Shown: positions 12,728 through 23,407 of the stretch, one piece after another
Numbering within the stretch: position 1 is the first letter of the stretch
Layout: every line of letters starts with the position of its first letter
NCBI GenBank assembly: GCA_933228675.1
Contig: OW121740.1
Span: 33,947,792-34,011,791, forward strand
DNA length: 64,000 nucleotides
Reading direction: 5' to 3'
Origin: Stomorhina lunata
Lineage: Eukaryota; Arthropoda; Insecta; Diptera; Rhiniidae
The notes under the pieces: model-generated
Databases searched by the model: none
What the model was told of the DNA's origin: nothing
What the model saw: only the letters and a program-made list of their open reading frames with translations
Translations under genes and position numbers: made by a program

Positions 12728-14080
12728 TATCAAAAATAATGGGGGGTATATTGAGATTGTCATTCCGTTTGTAATTTCCTTAATATTGGCCCAAAAATCA
12801 AAAACGATATATATTCTGAATCCTTATGAAATTCTAAGATGACTGAGCGATGTCCGTCTGTCTGTCTGTCGGTCTGTCTGTCTGTTGAAATCACGATAAC
12901 GCCTAAACGAAAGAAGCTAGCTCAATGAAACTTAGTACAAAAAATTTCACCTAAAATACACTTAAATGCCAATAAATCTAAAACTATAACAGATATAACC
13001 ACTAAAGGAGCACGAGGAGGTCTTATGTCAATGCCAACCAGTGTGCAAAATTTTGTCACAATCGGTCACCATTTGACTATAGCTCCCATATAAAAAACTT
13101 ACGTAAACACAAAAATACAAAAAGAAAAGGGGTTAATGTCCGTCTTTCCGTCAGATAAAAGCGCGATAGCGCCTTAACGAAAAGGGTTGCAGCAACAAAA
13201 TTTTACAAAAGGAAGTCTTATGTGAATGCCAACCAGTGCGCAAAATTCTGTTACAATCGGTTACTATTTGACCATAGCTCCCATATAAAAAACTTATGGA
13301 AACACAAAAATACAAAAAGAAAACACGGTTTATGTCCGTCTTTCCGTCAGAGAAAAGCGCGATAGTTCCTTAACTACAAGAGCTAGAGAGACAAAATTTA
13401 GCAAAAGTATTTTCGATATGTTATAGAAATTGTGTGAAAATGGGCGAAATCGGTTTACGTTTAGTTAGAGCTCCCATATAAACCCGCCCCGGGAATCACA
13501 TTTATGCTTATAAATTGAATAAAATTGTAAAATCTATGACTACTAAATTTAGAACAGAGAAGTTTTATGAAACTTTCAGTCAGTATGTCAAATTTAAAAG
13601 GAATCGGTCCATTTTTGACCATAGCTTTCATATAAAAATCGCTCCTGCACTAAGAGAAAAATGACGATCTGATTTCAAGAAAAAAAATCTACAATATAAG
13701 ATTGCAATTTTGAAAATATAGCCAGTAAGATTTATATTCTTAAATTTAAGAATAAATTCTTAGTAATGAGAATACAATCTAAAATAAACTGTAATTTGTT
13801 TGCTTTTAAGATTTTAATCTTATTATAAGATTTTAAATCTTAATTTTAGATCGTATTCTTTATCCTAAGATTGTGGTCTTGATTTCAAAATTTTATTCTT
13901 ATTTTGAAGATTGTAAGTTCTAATCTTAAGGTCGTATTCTCGATTTTGTAGATTTGTGTGCGTGTTTAAGGGAAATTTCTCAGTATTTTGTCATAAATTG
14001 TAATCCGCCGACCAAAGTAGTTGCGAAAAAGTGAAAAACTAATTTTTTGAGAAAAAATATAAATTTAGTAAGAAATATAA

Positions 14081-14993
14081 ATGGAAAACCTTAATCCGGA
14101 TGAAGTGATCCTTTTAAATATTCCAATAGAAGGCAATTTAGTTTCGGTAAGTGATGGGGAGTATGAATTGAATTGCCCTTCACAAGAAATTTCATCAGAT
14201 TTCTCGGACGATGACGCGTTGCTGAAAAATCTTTTGAAAGAAATTGATCTGGAATGCGTTTTTCCGTACCTGCAGCGTAAGTTTTTCATCATATTTATAA
14301 ATACATAAGTAAATTTCTTTATAAAAAATTATATTGATTTAATTTGTTTCAAGCTCAAATGTAACTTTTAGAAGTCTGCAGTATATGAAAGCAGAAGATG
14401 TAAAGGAAGCCATTCCACCCTTAGGACTTCGAATGGAGTTTCGTGAAAAATTATTTGTCTGGAAAATGAAACAGGTTTTAATATTTTATTTAGAATGTAA
14501 ATTAAACCACTAATAGTTTTGTCCTTTAGTTTGGAATTGATGAAGATACACTTTCGATGCCGTCGAAGGTAGGTCAGTGGCTACAAAAATGTCCGGATGT
14601 AACTTCCACTCCATCGTCTTCTGTAAATGTGGAAGCTAACAAAAAAGTGTTTGACAAGGTAAAATTATTAGATAATTACTTAATACATTAAAATGTGTAC
14701 AAAACATAAAATATTTTCGTTTATTTATATAGGATTTAGCTTCATTATTGAATGAATCAGTAAGTGGCAAAAACATCCTAGAATTTTATGCTTCACACAA
14801 AGATTTAAACAATAACTATCGTGATGAGCTGATCCAGATTATAGTTAATCAAATTCTAAAAAAGGATCTCGCACTTCATCCTCACGATTTCCAAGATATA
14901 TTGACAGAAATATGCACAATTTTTCCAACGGAAGATGAAGTCAAGGTATTTTTAGGATACAATTTTTTACTAACTACCTATAATCTAAAATAA
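14081..14993 (+). pseudogene. Four-exon gene remnant with a SAM-like domain, inside the transposon
   Basis: Probable exons are 14081-14276, one starting in the 14353-14370 region and ending 14474, 14530-14658 and 14733-14993. Introns 2 and 3 have GT/AG borders (CAG-GTTTTA to TTTAG; AAG-GTAAAA to ATAG) and keep phase 0. Exon 1 is acidic and ends in IDLECVFPYLQ. Exon 2 encodes SLQYMKAEDVKEAIPPLG and an FREKL-VWK segment, which fits the last helices of a SAM (sterile alpha motif) domain. Exon 4 ends with ICTIFPTEDEVK, a motif I associate with a family of uncharacterised arthropod/fish proteins, usually longer after the FPTE motif. The best exon-1 donor (GTAAGT at 14277) does not stay in frame with exon 2 by one base, so there is either a frameshift or a weaker donor at 14281. 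The reading frame stops soon after FPTE, so it looks truncated. Function is unknown. Confidence 0.55.
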
Positions 14994-15099
14994 ATAAATC
15001 AAAATTTTAAAATATTGGAATACTATTACAATCCTCGAAAGGGGAAAAAATAATAAAAAATGTGTTTTATTTTATCACCAAATACGAATATTATAATAA

Positions 15100-15525
15100 G
15101 AAAAAACGTGCTGATAATAAGATTTTCTGCTTGAAATCGAAACTTTTTCTGCTTGAAAGTAGAGTAAATGCGAAAAATCTTATTTTAAGAATAAAATCTT
15201 ATTTTTCAAGATTGTTAGTAAGATCGCAATCTTGAAAAAGTTCTAAGAACAAGATCGATAATTAAGAATGCGTTCTTATTATTTAAGATTATGTTCTTAT
15301 TAATTAAAAGTGCATTCTTAAAAATTAAGAATTTAATCTTAATTAATAAGAACACATTCTTAGTTATCGATCCTGTGCTTAGATTTTTTTTAAGATTGCG
15401 ATCTTACAAAGAATCTTAAAAAATTAAGATTTTATTCACAAAATAAGATTTTTCGTATTTACTCTACTTTCAAGCAGAAAAGTTTCGATTTCAAGCAGAA
15501 AATCTTATTATCAGCACGTTTTTTC
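15100..15525. repeat. ~430-bp near-perfect palindrome at the right end of the transposon
   Basis: The left arm starting GAAAAAACGTGCTGATAATA and the right arm ending TATTATCAGCACGTTTTTTC are complementary over about 200 bp each, centred near 15312. Mismatches are few (for example AAATGCG versus AAATACG). The arms are full of AAGATT/AAGAAT motifs, and the right arm includes the inner part of the element's terminus. Confidence 0.8.
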
Positions 15526-16137
15526 CCTGAGTGTGGTAAGCCCTAAAATGCCGCAAACGCCAGTTAAAATTTATATTATAAACTACGTCAGCTATGGCCA
15601 CTTAATTTTGCACAAATAAACTTTATATTAATACCAGCCAGTATATTTAATTTTGTAAGAATCGGTCAACATTTGGCTATAGTTCTTATATATATTACAT
15701 CCCCTTTTTATATCTACAATCAAAAAGATTTGGAGGTACTTTCAGTATATTAAGATTGCGTCTAAGAAATTAGATAGCTATCAATCAATGTTAGGTCCAG
15801 ACTTTATACACGGTAGATGCATTAGGACCTCCTAACAAAGTACATTGACCTGTCGTGTTGCTATCAACATATTTATGGCACAACGAAACAGCTAATTAAT
15901 GTAAAACTATATTCGGTTATAGAACAGCTTTTTATTCAAGGTAAATACTTGGGAAACCACTTAGATACTTTTAAATGTTGAACTATAAAAACTATACCAC
16001 TGCAACCGAATTTAGTCCAAATATATTACCAACAATACCACATTTGGTCAACAGTTTAAATTAGCTGCATTCTCGTACAAGTTGATGGTGGGTATATAAG
16101 ATTCGGCACAGCCGATTATAACACTCTTACTTGTTTC

Positions 16138-17231
16138 AAAGTACTATTACATAAGACTGTGGCAGGGTTTACTTAACCGGTGTTGAATGGGTCTTACTTT
16201 GTAATTAATGATAACTTTCAAAAAATATAAATTACAATTTGTAATCACAGCCTTTTCGGACTTAAGAGATTTTACCTCATTTTTTATCTTGAAATTCCTT
16301 ATAAACCCCTTTAATAAGCCAAAGCGAAGCTGTTTTTCATGTTAATTTCAATTTAAATTTATTTTCAATTCTTGTGCGACCTTTCCATATTAATACCTAA
16401 TCAAATTTTTTTTCGTATAACAACTTTTAAGCAAAAAAAAAAGTTAAAGTGTTATTGACCATTTCCCTAAAACCCTCATATGCATCCACATTTAAACCAA
16501 TTTACAAGTCATAAAAAAATTTTACTAAAATTATTAGAGAGACAAAAATTGGATTTGATTTCATTCTACGAGTAGGTATTAGTATATTTTGTCCAATTTT
16601 TTGTTGTTGTTGTTATTTTTGGTTTATGATAATACCAATTTATTTATATAATTTTCTTTTTCTTCATTTTCATCTAAGTATATATATCTTCAAAATCTAG
16701 TTCTATTACAAAACATCCTTGTTGTAAGCTTAACTGCTCCTCCTTTGGTTATTGTTGTTGTTGTATTTTGCAATCTACCATTTAAGTATAGGACTAAGGA
16801 TAAATTGGCATATTCCTCTTAAGCTTATGAATGTTTGTCTAACAAAAAACAAAAAAGAAAAACGTAACTTATTTTTTCCAATATTATTTTTGTTTATTAT
16901 ATTTTTTCATAAATCGAATGTTAAGGAAACAATAGAAGATGTACCATATGAATGGCAAAAGAACAATACCTACACTTTGGCTTTGTAAATACATATTCCA
17001 AGAACCAAAAAAAAAAAAACATATAAAATTTTCTAAAGGTACGAGAAGAACAAATATTATAAGGGAAAAATTGTTTTTGATACCCTTAGGCTAAATATGT
17101 ATAAAATATTTATGCATAAGAAGAAAAATAAAAAACAATGATTGTGTAAGGGTTTGGATATTTGTGCAGAAGGATAAAACTAAACTTGAATAAATACGAG
17201 AACGACAAGAAATGTTTTTTAGCAAGGTATA
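16138..17231. other. AT-rich sequence, no gene recognised
   Basis: There are poly-T runs, GTTGTTGTTGTT-type microsatellite pieces (about 16600 and 16750) and a 78-codon frame (16752-16988) rich in Lys/Asn/Phe, which reads as translated AT-rich noise. Confidence 0.4.
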
Positions 17232-17232
17232 T

Positions 17233-20200
17233 AAAGGAATGAATTTCCTTTACATAACCTTTATTTTAATAGGAAATATTTTAAAAATTTCTTATTAATA
17301 AAGGAAATTTTTCAAAAATTTCCTATTTTTATAGGAAATTTTTCAAAAATTTCCTATTTTTATAGGAAAATTTTCAAAAATTTCCTATTTTTATAGGAAA
17401 TTTTTCAAAAATTTCCTATTTTTATAGGAAATTTTTCAAAAATTTCCTATTTTTATAGGAAATTTTTCAAAAATTTCCTATTTTTATAGGAAATTTTCCA
17501 AAAATTTCCTATTTTTATAGGAAATTTTTCAAAAATTTCCTATTTTTATAGGAAATTTTTCAAAAATTTCCTATTTTTATAGGAAATTTTTCAAAAATTT
17601 CCTATTTTTATAGGAAAATTTTCAAAAATTTCCTATTTTTATAGGAAATTTTTCAAAAATTTCCTATTTTTATAGGAAATTTTTCAAAAATTTCCTATTT
17701 TTATAGGAAATTTTTCAAAAATTTCCTATTTTTATAGGAAATTTTTCAAAAATTTCCTATTTTTATAGGAAATTTTTCAAAAATTTCCTATTTTTATAGG
17801 AAATTTTTCAAAAATTTCCTATTTTTATAGGAAATTTTTCAAAAATTTCCTATTTTTATAGGAAATTTTTCAAAAATTTCCTATTTTTATAGGAAATTTT
17901 TCAAAAATTTCCTATTTTTATAGGAAATTTTTCAAAAATTTCCTATTTTTATAGGAAATTTTTCAAAAATTTCCTATTTTTATAAGAAATTTTTCAAAAA
18001 TTTCCTATTTTTATAGGAAATTTTTCAAAAATTTCCTATTTTTATAGGAAATTTTTCAAAAATTTCCTATTTTTATAGGAAATTTTTCAAAAATTTCCTA
18101 TTTTTATAGGAAATTTTTCAAAAATTTCCTATTTTTATAGGAAATTTTTCAAAAATTTCCTATTTTTATAGGAAATTTTTCAAAAATTTCCTATTTTTAT
18201 AGGAAATTTTTCAAAAATTTCCTATTTTTATAGTAAATTTTTCAAAAATTTCCTATTTTTATAGGAAATTTTTCAAAAATTTCCTATTTTTATAGGAAAT
18301 TTTTCAAAAATTTCCTATTTTTATAGGAAATTTTTCAAAAATTTCCTATTTTTATAGGAAATTTTTCAAAAATTTCCTATTTTTATAGGAAATTTTTCAA
18401 AAATTTCCTATTTTTATAGGAAATTTTTCAAAAATTTCCTATTTTTATAGGAAATTTTTCAAAAATTTCCTATTTTTATAGGAAATTTTTCAAAAATTTC
18501 CTATTTTTATAGGAAATTTTTCAAAAATTTCCTATTTTTATAGGAAATTTTTCAAAAATTTCCTATTTTTATAGGAAATTTTTCAAAAATTTCCTATTTT
18601 TATAGGAAATTTTTCAAAAATTTCCTATTTTTATAGGAAATTTTTCAAAAATTTCCTATTTTTATATGAAATTTTTCAAAAATTTCCTATTTTTATAGGA
18701 AATTTTTCAAAAATTTCCTATTTTTATAGGAAATTTTTCAAAAATTTCCTATTTTTATAGGAAATTTTTCAAAAATTTCCTATTTTTATAGGAAATTTTT
18801 CAAAAATTTCCTATTTTTATAGGAAATTTTTCAAAAATTTCCTATTTTTATAGGAAATTTTTCAAAAATTTCCTATTTTTATAGGAAATTTTTCAAAAAT
18901 TTCCTATTTTTATAGGAAATTTTTCAAAAATTTCCTATTTTTATAGGAAATTTTTCAAAAATTTCCTATTTTTATAGGAAATTTTCCAAAAATTTCCTAT
19001 TTTTATAGGAAATTTTTCAAAAATTTCCTATTTTTATAGGAAATTTTTCAAAAATTTCCTATTTTTATAGGAAATTTTTCAAAAATTTCCTATTTTTATA
19101 GGAAATTTTTCAAAAATTTCCTATTTTTATAGGAAATTTTTCAAAAATTTCCTATTTTTATAGGAAATTTTTCAAAAATTTCCTATTTTTATAGGAAAAT
19201 TTTCAAAAATTTCCTATTTTTATAGGAAATTTTTCAAAAATTTCCTATTTTTATAGGAAATTTTTCAAAAATTTCCTATTTTTATAGGAAATTTTTCAAA
19301 AATTTCCTATTTTTATAGGAAATTTTTCAAAAATTTCCTATTTTTATAGGAAATTTTTCAAAAATTTCCTATTTTTATAGGAAATTTTTCAAAAATTTCC
19401 TATTTTTATAGGAAATTTTTCAAAAATTTCCTATTTTTATAGGAAATTTTTCAAAAATTTCCTATTTTTATAGGAAATTTTTCAAAAATTTCCTATTTTT
19501 ATAGGAAATTTTTCAAAAATTTCCAATTTTTATAGGAAATTTTTCAAAAATTTCCTATTTTTATAGGAAATTTTTCAAAAATTTCCTATTTTTATAGGAA
19601 ATTTTTCAAAAATTTCCTATTTTTATAAGAAATTTTTCAAAAATTTCCTATTTTTATAGGAAATTTTTCAAAAATTTCCTATTTTTATAGGAAATTTTTC
19701 AAAAATTTCCTATTTTTATAGGAAATTTTTCAAAAATTTCCTATTTTTATAGGAAATTTTTCAAAAATTTCCTATTTTTATAGGAAATTTTTCAAAAATT
19801 TCCTATTTTTATAGGAAATTTTTCAAAAATTTCCTATTTTTATAGGAAATTTTTCAAAAATTTCCTATTTTTATAGGAAATTTTTCAAAAATTTCCTATT
19901 TTTATAGGAAATTTTTCAAAAATTTCCTATTTTTATAGGAAATTTTTCAAAAATTTCCTATTTTTATAGGAAATTTTTCAAAAATTTCCTATTTTTATAG
20001 GAAATTTTTCAAAAATTTCCTATTTTTATAGGAAATTTTTCAAAAATTTCCTATTTTTATAGGAAATTTTTCAAAAATTTCCTATTTTTATAGGAAATTT
20101 TTCAAAAATTTCCTATTTTTATAGGAAATTTTTCAAAAATTTCCTATTTTTATAGGAAATTTTTCAAAAATTTCCTATTTTTATAGGAAATTTTTCAAAA

Positions 20201-22030
20201 ATTTCCTATTTTTATAGGAAATTTTTCAAAAATTTCCTATTTTTATAGGAAATTTTTCAAAAATTTCCTATTTTTATAGGAAATTTTTCAAAAATTTCCT
20301 ATTTTTATAGGAAATTTTTCAAAAATTTCCTATTTTTATAGGAAATTTTTCAAAAATTTCCTATTTTTATAGGAAATTTTTCAAAAATTTCCTATTTTTA
20401 TAGGAAATTTTTCAAAAATTTCCTATTTTTATAGGAAATTTTTCAAAAATTTCCTATTTTTATAGGAAATTTTTCAAAAATTTCCTATTTTTATAGGAAA
20501 TTTTTCAAAAATTTCCTATTTTTATAGGAAATTTTTCAAAAATTTCCTATTTTTATAGGAAATTTTTCAAAAATTTCCTATTTTTATAGGAAATTTTTCA
20601 AAAATTTCCTATTTTTATAGGAAATTTTTCAAAAATTTCCTATTTTTATAGGAAATTTTTCAAAAATTTCCTATTTTTATAGGAAATTTTTCAAAAATTT
20701 CCTATTTTTATAGGAAATTTTTCAAAAATTTCCTATTTTTATAGGAAATTTTTCAAAAATTTCCTATTTTTATAGGAAATTTTTCAAAAATTTCCTATTT
20801 TTATAGGAAATTTTTCAAAAATTTCCTATTTTTATAGGAAATTTTTCAAAAATTTCCTATTTTTATAGGAAATTTTTCAAAAATTTCTTATTTTTATAGG
20901 AAATTTTTCAAAAATTTCCTATTTTTATAGGAAATTTTTAAAAAATTTCCTATTTTTATAGGAAATTTTTCAAAAATTTCCTATTTTTATAGGAAATTTT
21001 TCAAAAATTTCCTATTTTTATAGGAAATTTTTCAAAAATTTCCTATTTTTATAGGAAATTTTCAAAATTTCCTATTTTTATAGGAAATTTTTCAAAAATT
21101 TCCTATTTTTATAGGAAATTTTTCAAAAATTTCCTATTTTTATAGGAAATTTTTCAAAAATTTCCTATTTTTATAGGAAATTTTTCAAAAATTTTCCCTC
21201 TTCTCTTATAGGAAATTTTTCAAAAATTTCCTATTTTTATAGGAAATTTTTCAAAAATTTCCTATTTTTATAGGAAATTTTTCATTAAAAATTTCCTATT
21301 TTTATAGGAAATTTTTTCAAAAATTTCCTATTTTTATAGGAAATTTTTCAAAAATTTCCTATTTTTACAGGAAATTTTTCAAAAATTTCCTATTTTTATA
21401 GCAAATTTTTCAAAAATTTCCTATTTTTATAGGAAATTTTTCAAAAATTTCCTATTTTTATAGGAAATTTTTCAAAAATTTCCTATTTTTATAGGAAATT
21501 TTTCAAAAATTTCCTATTTTTATAGGAAATTTTTCAAAAATTTCCTATTTTTATAGGAAATTTTTCAAAAATTTCCTATTTTTATAGGAAATTTTTCAAA
21601 AATTTCCTATTTTTATAGGAAATTTTTCAAAAATTTCCTATTTTTACAGGAAATTTTTCAAAAATTTCCTATTTTTATAGAAAATTTTTCAAAAATTTCC
21701 TATTTTTATAGGAAATTTTTCAAAAACTTCCTATTTTTATAGGAAATTTTTCAAAAATTTCTTATTTTTATAGGAAATTTTTTAAAAATTTCCTATTTTT
21801 ATAGGAAATTTTTCAAAAATATCCTATTTTTATAGGAAATTTTTCAAAAATTTCCTATTTTTATAGGAAAATTTTCAAAAATTTCCTATTTTTATAGGAA
21901 ATTTTTCAAAAATTTCCTTTTTTATAGCAAATATATTATTTTTTGTATATGTTATTTAGAGATTTTAGAAAAATTTCTTACTTTTATAGAAAATTTTTGA
22001 AAAATTTTCTTATTGCAAATTCATTCCTTT
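17233..22030. repeat. Giant 31-bp quasi-palindromic satellite (~150 units) bracketed by 14-bp inverted repeats
   Basis: The unit is TTTCCTATTTTTATAGGAAA (20 bp) plus TTTTTCAAAAA (11 bp). TTTCCTAT and ATAGGAAA pair around a TTTT loop, and AGGAAATTTTT pairs with AAAAATTTCCT around a single C, so every part of the unit belongs to an inverted repeat and the two strands are almost the same sequence. The array proper spans about 17262-21925 and is highly homogeneous, with scattered single substitutions and an indel-rich zone near 21060-21380. Perfect complements AAAGGAATGAATTT (17233-17246) and AAATTCATTCCTTT (22017-22030) stand immediately outside it, with diverged units between them and the core. 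Confidence 0.95.
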
Positions 22031-23407
22031 AACTCCCATCCAGTATTTACGTAAATATTATAATATAAGACAATATAATAATATATCGAAGAAAAATATC
22101 TAAATTGTCGATAGAAATACAACCGCTTTGAAACTGGAAAAAGGAAAGAATTACCGGCTCTATTACATAAATCTAACCCAACATTTAGATTTTCTATTGT
22201 TTTTACTCCTTTGTAGGGAGTTAGCAATAAGTTTGGGAAACAAGTCTTCCTTTTATGAATCTTTATGCAAGTTTTTATAAGGCTAATATACGTACATCTA
22301 TGCTTAGCAAGAAAAGAGTCATAACTTAAAATTTTTAAACAATTGAGTTAAGCTAAAGGAATAAACTCAATATAATAAAATTAAAAAAAAAACCATTCAA
22401 AACCAAAATTTTTCGTCTTAAGTACCTGTACATTTTCAACCTCCCTTCTTCTTACTTATAACTATTTTCCTGCAAACGCTTGAGGATATGTGTTTGTGAT
22501 GGCCCGAAGATCCTGTATAGGTACATGATTTTTGCCATCATTTATGTTAAATAAAAATGGGATTTAGTTAAATGGATTTTAAAAAAGGTTTTTATATTTC
22601 TCATACTTTATTTTACATCAATGCCATTTGGTTTATGTAAATTGTAAAATTTTCATATGTAAATTTTGCTAAATCTCAAATATGGGGTATAGTCGTATAA
22701 ATATATTTACTTAAATCAATTTTGCAAATAATAAAATGAAAGGTTTCATTTTTTTCACATTGTTAGATACTTTCAGTTTTTTTACATTTTTAGGGTTCAA
22801 ATTATCACCAAGGCGTGAATGCATGTATTTTTTTAGATTGTTGTCACAATTTGTACAATTGAATTTTTATTTTTGAAAACTTATCATAATTTTGTGTGTT
22901 GTCTTATGTTGTGGAAAGTGGTAGAAGTTAACTAGATTTTTTTATCCAGATAGTTTAAACTGAAGTGGATAAAGTGGAAAATTACTTTCCTTTTCTTGTA
23001 AAATATGACAATAGTATTTTTAGATACAAAACCAGTTTTGATAATAAGGGGTATGTTTTAGTTCGAAACACAATTTTTCGGTAAACCTATAAAACGTAAT
23101 CAAAAATAATAAAAATGCAAATTTTAAAACAAGTTTTGTTAAAAATGCCAAAAGTCTTAAGCATTTATATAAAACCTAAACAACTTTAAAAAATATACAA
23201 CACTTTCAATAAATTACTATGTCAACAATGGTAGATACTCGCCACCCAGAATCTGAATTAAAAACTTACAAATGCAAAGTCGATGCAGCAGCAATTAACC
23301 AACCTGAAAATTCCCACTCAATAATACTAAAAATTTGTTGGCTTAACTTCTTATTACTATAAGGCACAGTGTTACAAAATATATTTGTTTAAAAGTAATT
23401 CAGTTTG
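22031..23407. other. AT-rich sequence, no feature recognised
   Basis: Low-complexity intergenic sequence without a supported gene or repeat. The 68-codon minus frame at 22021-22227 overlaps the satellite border and has no recognisable motif. Confidence 0.4.

Larger units (their letters stand above)
13648..15533 (+). mobile_element. Non-autonomous DNA transposon with CACTA-like termini carrying a spliced gene remnant
   Basis: The left end reads CACTAAGAGAAAAA and the complement of the right end reads CACTCAGGGAAAAAA: a 14-bp terminal inverted repeat with two mismatches. The flanks (CTCC-TG before, TG-GTAAGCC after) match an uninterrupted DINE sequence at 47806, so the insertion borders are firm and suggest a TG duplication. 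Inside each end there are dense clusters of AAGATT/AATCTT and AAGAAT/ATTCTT hexamers in both orientations, like the subterminal binding sites of CACTA-type elements. No transposase is visible. The interior holds a multi-exon coding remnant (14081-14993) and the right 430 bp form a long palindrome. The CMC/CACTA assignment is an inference from the termini only. Confidence 0.65.
12728..16137 (+). mobile_element. DINE-like repeat copy 4, interrupted by a 1.9-kb insertion
   Basis: Starts ATCAAAAATAATGGGGGGTA and ends GGCACAGCCGATTATAACAC then TCTTACTTGTTT. It has a short GTCT tract at 12856-12885, then internal units of about 193 bp, each containing CATAGCTCCCATATAAAAAAC followed by a TCCGTCTTTCCGTCAGA block and GAAGTCTTATGTGAATGCC. 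The units at 13079, 13272 and 13468 give the period. The element is split at 13647/15534 by the CACTA-like insertion. Without that insertion the copy is about 1.5 kb. No protein is encoded. Confidence 0.8.

Noticed and set aside
17233..22030. Telomeric or centromeric repeat
   Set aside because: Nothing in the sequence indicates position on the chromosome, and the surrounding elements are ordinary dispersed repeats.
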